Positions 7,693 to 14,360 of a DNA stretch of 20,651 nt are shown here, one piece after another; the first letter of the stretch is position 1; each line of letters opens with the position of its first letter. The notes under the pieces are model-generated. The model had not been told where the DNA came from. It saw nothing but the letters and a program-made list of their open reading frames with translations, and did not search any database. The stretch comes from an uncultured Paenibacillaceae bacterium (lineage in GTDB: Bacteria > Bacillota > Bacilli > Paenibacillales > DA-C8), in NCBI GenBank assembly GCA_937957685.1, contig CALGAO010000100.1, positions 1 through 20,651 on the forward strand. The letters are read 5' to 3'. The position numbers and the translations under genes were made by a program.

Positions 7693-7916
7693 ATGAACAT
7701 ACACGTAACCAACCCCGCTAAGCAGCCTGTTGTGCACCACGACGAACGATATCCGGTGAAGATATGCTGGAAGAGGTGCAACGGATCGAAGGGGATGTCC
7801 CCCGCAAAGCGGACTTCCGGACGTTGCCCGCGCCTGTCAGTTACTTCGGATTTTTCGCGGTTGGTTGTATGGTCGTCATGGTTGCTATGGGTGTGATTTT
7901 CTCATGGATGAACTGA
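7693..7916 (+). pseudogene. Small single-TM protein split between two frames (frameshifted, or intact 50-aa ORF at 7764-7916)
   Basis: Two frames carry protein-like sequence. From ATG 7693 (GAGGTGA at 7678-7684, 8-nt gap) the first ~22 codons read MNIHVTNPAKQPVVHHDERY and then degrade into Cys/Trp/Arg/Ser-rich residues. In the -1 frame an ORF from ATG 7764 to TGA 7916 encodes 50 residues: an acidic/basic start MLEEVQRIEGDVPRKADF, then a clean transmembrane segment from about 28 to 47. Adding one base at CC 7753-7754 would join them into a ~74-residue membrane protein. Alternatively 7764 is used independently: GGTGA sits 4 nt upstream, where the 3' part of a Shine-Dalgarno would pair. No slippery heptamer is seen, so programmed frameshifting is unlikely. 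Family not recognised. Confidence 0.5.
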
Positions 7917-8081
7917 CTTTTGGGCTATCTTCATGTGCGATGAAGTTGATCTGACGATCGACTGATGGCCCATCGGCGAATGTGCACATGAGCATCCATC
8001 ATTCGGTCGGGTACAGGGTCCTGGCACCATCAACGAGACGCATCCATGTCAACTATTCGTTCACGATATGAAAGACTCTCA

Positions 8082-8110
8082 TTTACACGGTGTTTGTCTG
8101 GTGGTATATT
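8082..8110 (+). promoter_or_regulatory. Sigma-A promoter of the amidotransferase-like hydrolase
   Basis: TTTACA (8082-8087) and TATATT (8105-8110) are separated by 17 bp and each matches the sigma-A consensus at five of six positions. The hydrolase start codon lies 67 nt downstream. Confidence 0.65.
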
Positions 8111-8133
8111 GTTATAAAAATTCACATCAACAG

Positions 8134-8150
8134 ATGGATCTTTGATCCAT
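8134..8150 (+). promoter_or_regulatory. Perfect dyad in the 5' leader
   Basis: ATGGATC-TTT-GATCCAT is an exact 7-bp inverted repeat with a 3-nt spacer. It lies 24 nt after the -10 and 11 nt before the Shine-Dalgarno AAGGAGAG (8162-8169). It could be an operator or an mRNA hairpin acting on this gene alone. There is no T-tract. Confidence 0.45.
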
Positions 8151-8177
8151 GCCAGATAAACAAGGAGAGTGTACCAC

Positions 8178-8882
8178 ATGGCGAAACCGATGATCGGGGT
8201 CATCCCGTTGTATGATGAGCTCCTGGCCAGCTACTGGATGCTGCCCGGATATATGAAGGGCATCGAGGAGGCCGGCGGAATTCCCGTCATGTTGCCGCTG
8301 ACGACGGAATCGGATACGATCCTGAGGTTGGCGGAGACATTCGACGGCTTCCTGTTCACCGGGGGCCAGGATATCGACCCGACATGGTATGGCGAGGAGA
8401 AGCGGGAACGGTGCGGAGACGCATGTGAGGAGCGGGACAAGCTGGAGATGGAGCTGTTCAGGCATGTGGCAGGGCTGGACAAGCCTGCCTTAGGCATCTG
8501 CCGCGGCGTGCAGCTGATGAACGTGGCGCTGGGCGGAAGCCTGTATCAGGATCTTCCATCGGAGCGAGGCGGCCCTCTTACGCACAGTCAGAAACCGCCT
8601 TACGACGCGCCGGTTCATGGGGTGGGCATCTTGCCGGGCACGCTGCTGCACGAGATCGTCCAGGCCGACTCGCTGCGCGTGAACAGCTATCACCATCAGG
8701 GGATCAAGGTTCTGTCTGATCAGCTGATCCCTGCGGCTCATGCGGAGGATGGGCTTATCGAAGCCGTGATCCTGCCAGGCAAGAGGTTTGTCCTCGGAGT
8801 CCAATGGCATCCTGAATACATGTACGAGAGCGACCCATACAGCCTGAGCCTGTTTCAGGCGTTCGTGCAGGCGTGCGGTTGA
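8178..8882 (+). CDS. Gamma-glutamyl-gamma-aminobutyrate hydrolase family protein (class I glutamine amidotransferase, C26)
   Basis: 234 residues with the complete class I amidotransferase/PuuD fold. Oxyanion-region FTGGQDIDP is at 60-68, nucleophile Cys108 is in GICRG, and His211/Glu213 are in QWHPE. Known family members hydrolyse gamma-glutamyl amides such as gamma-glutamyl-GABA in putrescine catabolism, or related glutamine-derived substrates. The true substrate here is not shown, and no putrescine-pathway genes lie nearby. It is a single-gene transcription unit with its own promoter, a leader dyad, and a weak terminator followed by a repeat cluster. ATG 8178 is chosen because AAGGAGAG ends 8 nt before it. 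A GTG at 8169 falls inside that site. Confidence 0.9.
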   Translation: MAKPMIGVIPLYDELLASYWMLPGYMKGIEEAGGIPVMLPLTTESDTILRLAETFDGFLFTGGQDIDPTWYGEEKRERCGDACEERDKLEMELFRHVAGLDKPALGICRGVQLMNVALGGSLYQDLPSERGGPLTHSQKPPYDAPVHGVGILPGTLLHEIVQADSLRVNSYHHQGIKVLSDQLIPAAHAEDGLIEAVILPGKRFVLGVQWHPEYMYESDPYSLSLFQAFVQACG

Positions 8883-8896
8883 CGACCGGAGCTTGG

Positions 8897-8932
8897 GCAG
8901 CCCTTCAGCGCGTCGGAGGGGGGGCCTTCTTT
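8897..8932 (+). terminator. Weak Rho-independent terminator after the hydrolase gene
   Basis: CCCTTC (8901-8906) can pair with GGAGGG (8915-8920), including one G-U, around a GC-rich loop. A run of G, GCC and TTCTTT (8927-8932) follows. The position 15 nt past the stop codon supports it, but the stem is short. Confidence 0.4.
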
Positions 8933-8944
8933 GGATTGAGTGCT

Positions 8945-9235
8945 GTATCGCCATCGGTTGTCGCTTATGAACGGTGGGCCTGGAGCTTGCAACGGAACGT
9001 GGATTCCTTATTTTGCCGATCAGCCGTCATATTCAAGTTCCAACGGAACGAGGATGCGTTATCTGACCATTGTGAGCGGGATAACCACCCAAGATCATCC
9101 AATAACGTACCGACGTTCCGTTGGTATTTGGAAAATATACATTTTCCTGCGAATAGAGGAATGACGTTCCGTTATGGCCAAATGGCGTATCACAGCGTGG
9201 TTCTGCCGTTCCTTATTCCGCCATTAGCAACAACG
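8945..9235. repeat. Large imperfect palindrome made of degenerate ~51-bp repeat units
   Basis: AACGGAACG recurs at 8991 and 9042 (period 51), and its complement CGTTCCGTT recurs at 9114 and 9165 (period 51). A degenerate TGCCGTTCCTTATT copy sits near 9214. The arms pair about one centre near 9082: AACGGAACGT (8991-9000) with ACGTTCCGTT (9164-9173), and CCAACGGAACG (9040-9050) with CGTTCCGTTGG (9114-9124). The inner arms (GGATGCGTTAT... and its near-complement ...ATAACGTACC) and the outer flanks also match imperfectly. Nothing here codes. I recall similar GTTCCGTTAT-type intergenic repeats in Paenibacillus, not checked. Confidence 0.65.
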
Positions 9236-9374
9236 ATGATAGACACAGCCTTTCGACATTGTGCTCGGTGAGCGCTTCCGCTTCCATCCCGACCCGGAAC
9301 CCATCCTGGCCAGGATGCGAGGACGTACCTTGCTACCTCTGCTCGTCTGTATAAGAATTCGTCGCATTCAGCAA

Positions 9375-9566
9375 CTATTGGTCCTTCGTGAGGCGATCCA
9401 GGCTGCCCAGGAACAGATGCGTGAAGATGAGTGTAAGCAGATAGCCGACAAGCGGATCATGGGTCGACCATATCGCCCATAATATCTTGAACAATATCGT
9501 GGACAATCCGAACAGGATGATGAGATAGATGATGACGTTGCCGATGGTCCTCATCATGGATCTCAT
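9375..9566 (-). CDS. Small two-TM hypothetical membrane protein
   Basis: 63 residues with two hydrophobic helices, about 11-32 (VIIYLIILFGLSTILFKIL region) and about 39-55 (LVGYLLTLIFTHLFLG), and a short charged tail. Not recognised. The ATG at 9566 overlaps the TGA of the preceding kinase pseudogene as ATGA. GGAGG lies 8 nt upstream inside that gene's end, so translation was probably coupled. A GTG at 9575 is inside the ribosome binding site and is not used. It is the last member of the minus-strand cluster after the MFS transporter. No function is proposed. Confidence 0.65.
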   Translation of the reverse strand: MRSMMRTIGNVIIYLIILFGLSTILFKILWAIWSTHDPLVGYLLTLIFTHLFLGSLDRLTKDQ

Positions 9567-10032
9567 CTCAACCACCTCCCCATGCCAGATACAAAGTCAA
9601 TCCCATCGTTCCATCGAAACCTCGGGCTCATCCGGATCTCTTCGACAATCTCCGGGATCGCCGATTCGTCATATGGCTCATTATCGAGGATGTATCGGTC
9701 CGGGAGGTTGCACGCCTGAAATTCCTTCAGCAGGATGAGGCATCGCTCGCCCATCTGCTCCTCCTGCGGATCCGGAAAAGTCACATAATCGATCACCACA
9801 TCGAACCCATACTTCAGCAGATTCGATGTGATGGACCGTATATTCTCCCATGTGAGCTGAAGCGTCTCCTGGCTTAGCCAGGGCTTCTCTCTGCCACCTA
9901 CGGGGGAATGTGGCTGATATCGTCGCCTGATATGTAGGCACTTTTCGTGAGCGAACGAACGAGGACCGACGAGATGGTGGACTTGCCTGCTCCCGCCGGG
10001 CCGGAGATGAGATATACCGTTTGATCAGACAT
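9563..10032 (-). pseudogene. P-loop kinase-like ATPase gene broken by a frameshift
   Basis: The first frame, from ATG 10032, gives 44 residues with Walker A GPAGAGKS (11-18) and SGDDISH, then stops at TAG 9900-9898. Immediately after a run of five C (G5 at 9902-9906 on the plus strand) the adjacent frame continues as VGGREKPWLSQETLQLTWEN, FDVVIDYVTFPDPQ and MGERCLILLKEF, to TGA 9565-9563. One extra C would restore 156 residues. Related P-loop kinases usually carry a longer stretch between the FP and EEQMGERC segments (from memory), so an in-frame deletion of the lid region may also be present. GAGGTGA ends 6 nt before the ATG, within the MFS 3' end, and its TGA overlaps the next ATG. The original role was probably phosphorylation of a small substrate, identity unknown. 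Confidence 0.75.
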
Positions 10033-10037
10033 ACGCT

Positions 10038-11282
10038 TCACCTCGATATGGACCCATACCGCTGCTTCGGCAGGAACAGGAAGATCGCGAAGCCGATCAG
10101 GAACAACGGAATGATCGCCAGGATCGACAGGCGCGGGTTGCCGGTCAGCGTCGTCGTCAGGGCCATGATGCCCGGCCCCATGATCGCCGCGAACTTGCCG
10201 ATGATGTTGTAGAAGCCGAAGAATTCATTGGAGTTCTGCTTCGGGATGATCTTGGCGTAGTACGAGCGGCTGAGCGCCTGTATCCCGCCCTGGGCGGATG
10301 CGACCAAAGCCCCCAGCAGGAAGATCTGCCACACCGCCGTGAGGAAATAGCCGCCCACACATACCAGGATATATGTAAAGATGCCGATGATGATCATCAG
10401 TCCGGTGGAGTATCTCCTGGCCAGCCGCCCGTAGAGCAAGGCGAACGGGAAGGCGATGATCTGGATGAGCAACAGGATGCCGAGCAGCATAAACGTATCC
10501 AGCGCATCGCTGCCAAGCACGGAAGTGGCATAAGGCACCACCATCACGATGATCGTATCCACCCCGTCGATGTAGAAGAAGTAGGCGAGCAGGAACAGGA
10601 ACACCGTTCGATGCGGGCGTATGTTGCGGAACGTGGCGGCGAGTCTCCGGAAGCTGCTCATCACCGGCTTAGGCTCCGGTTCGATGTAGTGCTTCTGATG
10701 AACGTTGCGCAGCATCGGCAGCGTGAACAGCCCCCACCACAGAGCGGTCACGATGAATCCGGCCTGATAGCCGAGCGCCTCATCCATCCCGAAGAGCACG
10801 ATCAGGGCGAGGCTGATGCCGAACGGAATCACGCTGAAGATATATCCGTAGGCGTAGCCCTTGGAAGACACATGGTCCATCCGGTCATTGGAGGTGACGT
10901 CGACGAGGAATGAGTCGTAGAACACATTGGCTCCGGCGAAACCTATAAACGACAGCACATAGAACATCGCAAGCAGTTGCCACATACCGCTGGATGGCGG
11001 TACAAACGCCAGCGAAGCCGTGAACAGCACGCCCAGGATGAAGAAAAAGAGGAAAAACCGCTTCTTCTTGTCCTTATAATCGGCGATGGAGCCCAGGATC
11101 GGGCTCAGCACGGCCACCAGTAAACTTGCCAGCGTATTGAAATACCCCAGATCCATGCTGTTGTCAACGCTTTCAAACATGCCGAACACAACGGGCAACA
11201 GCGCGGTCGAGATGGCGATCGAATACGCGGAATTGCCGCAGTCGTACAGGATCCAGGATCGTTCTTCTCTCGACATCTTCAT
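10038..11282 (-). CDS. MFS transporter, Atg22/UMF1 (YxiO-like) family
   Basis: 414-residue polytopic membrane protein with about 12 hydrophobic helices. The family signature WILYDCGNSAYS is at residues 10-21, and QGGIQALSRSYYAKIIP lies in the second half, both typical of the Atg22-like branch of the major facilitator superfamily. Bacterial substrates of this branch are mostly unknown, and amino acid efflux is known for yeast Atg22. The ATG at 11282 is preferred: GGAGG at 11290-11294 lies 7-8 nt upstream, while the ATG at 11297 overlaps that site. The kinase pseudogene starts 5 nt after its stop, so the two form a transcription unit. A strong hairpin sits in its leader. Confidence 0.87.
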   Translation of the reverse strand: MKMSREERSWILYDCGNSAYSIAISTALLPVVFGMFESVDNSMDLGYFNTLASLLVAVLSPILGSIADYKDKKKRFFLFFFILGVLFTASLAFVPPSSGMWQLLAMFYVLSFIGFAGANVFYDSFLVDVTSNDRMDHVSSKGYAYGYIFSVIPFGISLALIVLFGMDEALGYQAGFIVTALWWGLFTLPMLRNVHQKHYIEPEPKPVMSSFRRLAATFRNIRPHRTVFLFLLAYFFYIDGVDTIIVMVVPYATSVLGSDALDTFMLLGILLLIQIIAFPFALLYGRLARRYSTGLMIIIGIFTYILVCVGGYFLTAVWQIFLLGALVASAQGGIQALSRSYYAKIIPKQNSNEFFGFYNIIGKFAAIMGPGIMALTTTLTGNPRLSILAIIPLFLIGFAIFLFLPKQRYGSISR

Positions 11283-11313
11283 CAGACTCGCCTCCATATC
11301 TGTATGCGAATGC

Positions 11314-11355
11314 GCATTTCTGCCACATCAACACTGGATGATGCGGCAGAAATGC
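11314..11355. promoter_or_regulatory. Strong 16-bp inverted repeat upstream of the MFS gene
   Basis: GCATTTCTGCCACATC (11314-11329) pairs with GATGCGGCAGAAATGC (11340-11355) over 16 positions with one mismatch, with a 10-nt loop. A further palindrome AATGCGCATT lies at 11309-11318. No T-tract follows on either strand, so a simple terminator is unlikely despite its place 78 nt past the SGNH gene. Its end is about 20 nt upstream of the MFS ribosome binding site, which suggests an operator or mRNA structure acting on that gene. Confidence 0.5.
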
Positions 11356-11432
11356 AATCAGGTGCTTCATATGGGATCTGCCGTTGATACGCTGCGGCCG
11401 CTCCCGGCTCTTGCCAGTTCCATCCTCTTGAT

Positions 11433-12437
11433 CTATGCCCGAAGCATCTCCTTCAGCACGGGGCAGATCGTCTGCGCCATTCTCATGAATCCGAGATCGT
11501 TCGGGTGACAGCCTTCAATCGTGCATGCCTCCCTGTCCTCCCGGCCGAAGAAGGTCTCCCCGTCGATGAACCAGACGTTCTGATCCCCTGTTGCCCTGGC
11601 ATGCTCATAAGTCCGACGGACCACCTCTCTCCTCCGCGCCGCATCCTCCGGATGCAGGTCGAAGTCCGGTTTCGTCAGCATCAGTATGGGCAGCGCCGGT
11701 TGCTTCTCCCGGATGATCCTGAAGAAAGGCTCATGCGTCTGCTCCAGATGCTCCACGGTGGGGGCATTGTGATCATAATCCAGGACCAAAGCGCTCATCT
11801 CCAGTCCCGCGATATACTCCGCCATCGCCGGTTCCCCTTTGGCCGAGCCCGAGAATCCGAGGTTGATCGTGTCCGCATCCAGCCACCTGCCGAGCAAGGC
11901 GGTATAAGCATTGGCAGGTCTGGTCGCACATCCGCCCTCCGTAATCGACGATCCGTAGAAAACAATCGGGCGCTCGATCGTGTATGGCCGCGGAGCCTCC
12001 AGCACCGCATCATCCTCCAGCTCGATCAGCACATCCTCCAGCTCCACATTGCGCGGCAGGTAGATCGTGATGTCCTCGAGACGGCGCTCCTTCTCAAACG
12101 TCAGCGACGCCGTTCTCTCCTCATAGCTCCTGGGGGCGACGATCCCGGCATAGCGGATGTTTCGTCCCGAGCCGATATAAACCTCCGACCCGGCAGAGCC
12201 GGTCAGCGGAATCGCCCAATCCACGTCATTGGTTCTCAGCAGCGTGCGAACCGTCACCTTCGGCGAGTCGGTGCGAAATCTCACTCTTCCGCCAACCGGC
12301 GATCGGGCTCTGTTCGCCACGCCTTCGTTCACAAGCGGGAACAACTCCTCCGGCAACCGCCAGAATCGCTCCGGAAGATAAGGCTTATATAATCCGTGGA
12401 TCTGAATCGGGGCTTCGGTACAGCGGTACTGTTTCAT
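11433..12437 (-). CDS. SGNH/GDSL-family hydrolase
   Basis: 334 residues. An N-terminal beta-rich domain (about 1-150, containing RFRTDSPKVTVRTLLR) precedes an SGNH hydrolase domain: block I FYGSSITEGG (about 160-169, nucleophile Ser in GSS), block II NLGFSGSAKGEP with the oxyanion Gly, a DYDHNAP block in place of the usual block III GxND, and CHPNDLGF near the end. Such proteins are serine esterases or acetylesterases acting on carbohydrates or other esters, and there is no signal peptide. The usual Asp of the D-x-x-H block reads Glu here (IEGCH). Start: ATG 12437 (MKQYRCTEAP) matches where the domain begins. An in-frame TTG (12455) and ATG (12449) lie upstream with poor ribosome binding sites. 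Confidence 0.85.
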   Translation of the reverse strand: MKQYRCTEAPIQIHGLYKPYLPERFWRLPEELFPLVNEGVANRARSPVGGRVRFRTDSPKVTVRTLLRTNDVDWAIPLTGSAGSEVYIGSGRNIRYAGIVAPRSYEERTASLTFEKERRLEDITIYLPRNVELEDVLIELEDDAVLEAPRPYTIERPIVFYGSSITEGGCATRPANAYTALLGRWLDADTINLGFSGSAKGEPAMAEYIAGLEMSALVLDYDHNAPTVEHLEQTHEPFFRIIREKQPALPILMLTKPDFDLHPEDAARRREVVRRTYEHARATGDQNVWFIDGETFFGREDREACTIEGCHPNDLGFMRMAQTICPVLKEMLRA

Positions 12438-12469
12438 CTTCGGCTTCATCTCCAACTGGTTTTTCTTTG

Positions 12470-12497
12470 ATTGTAACGGAATTCCCAGCTATTTCAA
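12470..12497 (-). promoter_or_regulatory. Sigma-A promoter of the SGNH hydrolase gene
   Basis: On the minus strand TTGAAA (12497-12492) and TACAAT (12475-12470) are spaced by 16 bp. Both match the consensus at five of six positions, and the start codon lies about 33 nt downstream. Confidence 0.55.
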
Positions 12498-12606
12498 CAT
12501 GAAAATAATCGGGCACATTCGTCTGATCTTGTAATCTATGACCGGCGGTTTGGACAATGTATTAGCAGATTCAAAGGTCAAGCTTCATGATGGTTTGAGA
12601 TGCGTG

Positions 12607-12855
12607 TTGTATGATTTTTCATACAATTTCATCAAGATTGGCGCCGGACTGCTGCTTTTTGTTCGATTTTTCATACAACTTCATCAAGATCGGCGCCGGA
12701 CTGCTGCTTTTTGTTCGATTTTTCATACAACTTCATCAAGATCGGCGCCGGACTGCTGCTTTTTGTACGATTTATCATACATCTCCATCAAGATTGGCGC
12801 CTGACTGCTGCTTTTTGTACGATTTTTCATCCATCCCGATCGAGATTGGCGGCAG
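12607..12855. repeat. 52-bp tandem repeats, fifth copy inside the MFS gene end
   Basis: CATCAAGAT recurs at 12630, 12682, 12734 and 12786, exactly 52 bp apart, with a degenerate fifth copy (GATCGAGAT) at 12838. Each unit also holds GGCGCC, a GACTGCTGCTTTTTG block and a TTTTTCATACA block. Copies 2 and 3 are nearly identical, and copies 1, 4 and 5 diverge. Copy 5 coincides with the last codons and stop of the efflux gene, and every other copy carries the equivalent TGA on the minus strand. Copy 1 also contains the exact dyad TTGTATG-ATTTTT-CATACAA (12607-12626). No ORF persists because 52 is not a multiple of three. Confidence 0.8.
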
Positions 12856-14206
12856 ACAGCCTCTGTCTCCGCATCCTCCGGTAATATGCGCCATACACCG
12901 CCACCCACAGGATCGTCAGGACGAGGAACAGGTTGCTGTAGATCGTGCCGGATGCCGGGACGACGGACAACGGATTCCAGGCGACACCCGCATTCAGATC
13001 GATGATTCGGCTGTAGATGCTGATCGCGATCGAACCCGCGATGAAGTTCTGCATCATCAGCAGCCCCATGCCGACACCGGCCTGACCCGCGGGCAGCGAA
13101 AGGGAGATCGAGCGGGACATCACCAGCTGCATGGCCGACTGGCCGACATACCCCAGGATCAGCAGACAGGAGATGATCCAGACCGGCGATCCCAGGAGCG
13201 TCGACAACAAGCTGTACCCGGCGATCAGCAGCGTGGCCGCAACGGTGAACAGGGCCAGAGGCCCGCGGCGATCCGCCAGCTTCCCGGCCTGACGGTTCAG
13301 CAGAGCCGTGGTGGCGGCTGCCGGAACCATGACCAGACCGATCACATATGCCGGAAGCCGGTAAACATCCGCCAGATAGAGAGGCGTCGTGAAGAACAGG
13401 GAATAACTGATCGACATCACGATGAACGCCAGCACCAGATAATAGGTATATTCCCGATTCCGAAACAGCGTCGGCTGAATAAAGGGATGCTCCGCACGCC
13501 GGATCCGCGCGACAAAGGCCACCAACCCGGCCGCCGCGCCGATCAGCCACAGCGGGCTGGTCGTCACGCCAAGCAATAGCATCGCGACGCCGACTGCAAA
13601 CAGCGCGCCTCCAAGCCAATCGATCTTCGTCTCCTTCACCTGATCATCGCCGAGGTACATGTGATACACAGGCAAAAGCAGCAGAAGAAGCAACGGGATG
13701 GTGAACAGCCAGCGCCAATCCAGCACGCTGACGACAAGCGCAGAGATGACAGGGCCGAGCGCGTTGCCCAGAGCGACGCCGGCGAACACGGTGCCCATCG
13801 CCCTGCCGCGTTGCTCCACAGGATAATAGCGGATCGGCACCAGCGAAGCCGTCGCCGGTATCGTCGCCGCGCCAACCGCCTGCAAGCATCTCGCCACCAG
13901 CAGCAACCAATAGGTCCTGGAGAGGAAGCCCAGCAGCGAGGCCAGGCTGAACAGCGTGAGGCCGAAGGTCAGAAGATGCTTCAGCCGGTACCTGTCCGCG
14001 AGCTTGCCATAGATGGCGGTGCCGATCCCGTATATCAGCGTATAGGAAGAAGTCACCCAGCTGACCTGTGAGCTGGTCAGCGCGAATTCCTCGCGAATGA
14101 CGGGCAGCACAAAATTAAACAGCAGGATGCTCATGGATGACAACATCGTCGTAAACATCATCGAGAGCAATAGAAGCTCCCTGCGTCTCTCCAATCGCTT
14201 TTCCAT
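12827..14206 (-). CDS. MFS drug/proton antiporter, DHA2 (14-TM) type
   Basis: 459-residue efflux pump of the 14-TM DHA2 type, the group of TetA(K)/(L) and QacA. Visible are motif A GKLADRYRLKH (67-77), motif B region EQRGRAMG, antiporter motif C GVALGNALGP (143-152), DWRWLF (about 164-169) and a second motif-A-like GKLADRRGPLAL in the second half. It should export toxic compounds using the proton gradient, substrate unknown. The ATG at 14206 has AAAGGAG 9 nt upstream. A TTG at 14215 is not needed. It is downstream of a TetR gene in the same direction, with an operator in its promoter. Its last codons are a copy of the 52-bp repeat, so the C-terminal residues (about AANLDRDG) may be repeat-derived. 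Confidence 0.9.
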   Translation of the reverse strand: MEKRLERRRELLLLSMMFTTMLSSMSILLFNFVLPVIREEFALTSSQVSWVTSSYTLIYGIGTAIYGKLADRYRLKHLLTFGLTLFSLASLLGFLSRTYWLLLVARCLQAVGAATIPATASLVPIRYYPVEQRGRAMGTVFAGVALGNALGPVISALVVSVLDWRWLFTIPLLLLLLLPVYHMYLGDDQVKETKIDWLGGALFAVGVAMLLLGVTTSPLWLIGAAAGLVAFVARIRRAEHPFIQPTLFRNREYTYYLVLAFIVMSISYSLFFTTPLYLADVYRLPAYVIGLVMVPAAATTALLNRQAGKLADRRGPLALFTVAATLLIAGYSLLSTLLGSPVWIISCLLILGYVGQSAMQLVMSRSISLSLPAGQAGVGMGLLMMQNFIAGSIAISIYSRIIDLNAGVAWNPLSVVPASGTIYSNLFLVLTILWVAVYGAYYRRMRRQRLSAANLDRDG

Positions 14207-14314
14207 CGACTGCAACTCCTTTCGAATTCCATGATCGGCGTTCCGGCGTTATCGAGCCGTGAGCAGCGGGCAACCAGAGGTTCGCCTGCAAGGTGGACCG
14301 ACTCGGAATGCCGT

Positions 14315-14343
14315 ATTGTCAGTCAGTGCTCACTGACATTCAA
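14315..14343 (-). promoter_or_regulatory. Efflux-gene promoter with embedded TetR operator O1
   Basis: On the minus strand TTGAAT (14343-14338) and GACAAT (14320-14315) are 17 bp apart. The operator half-sites GTCAGT (14322-14327) and ACTGACATT (14332-14340), 4-nt spacer, fall between and over the hexamers, so bound repressor would block the polymerase. The core GTCAGTG-CT-CACTGAC is perfectly symmetric, and the sequence matches the second site at 14974-14995. Confidence 0.65.
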
Positions 14344-14360
14344 TCCATGAAAAGGCCTCC

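Noticed and set aside
7753..7766. Programmed -1 frameshift in the small membrane gene
   Set aside because: No X-XXY-YYZ slippery heptamer or adjacent strong stem is present, so mutation or independent initiation is simpler.
7488..7781. 97-codon minus-strand ORF with hydrophobic stretches upstream of the helicase
   Set aside because: It overlaps the helicase start, its promoter and the opposite-strand small gene, has no ribosome binding site and many Lys/Ser/Thr typical of a chance frame.
9261..9482. 73-codon plus-strand ORF
   Set aside because: Mostly antisense to the small two-TM gene at 9375-9566, which has a better ribosome binding site and a membrane-protein sequence.
12538..12804. Plus-strand ORF across the 52-bp repeats
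   Set aside because: The frame exists only because of the repeat. The unit is not a multiple of three, so the same DNA is read in shifting frames, and there is no ribosome binding site.
12607..12855. CRISPR array
   Set aside because: The copies are contiguous 52-bp tandem repeats without unique spacers, and no cas genes are nearby.
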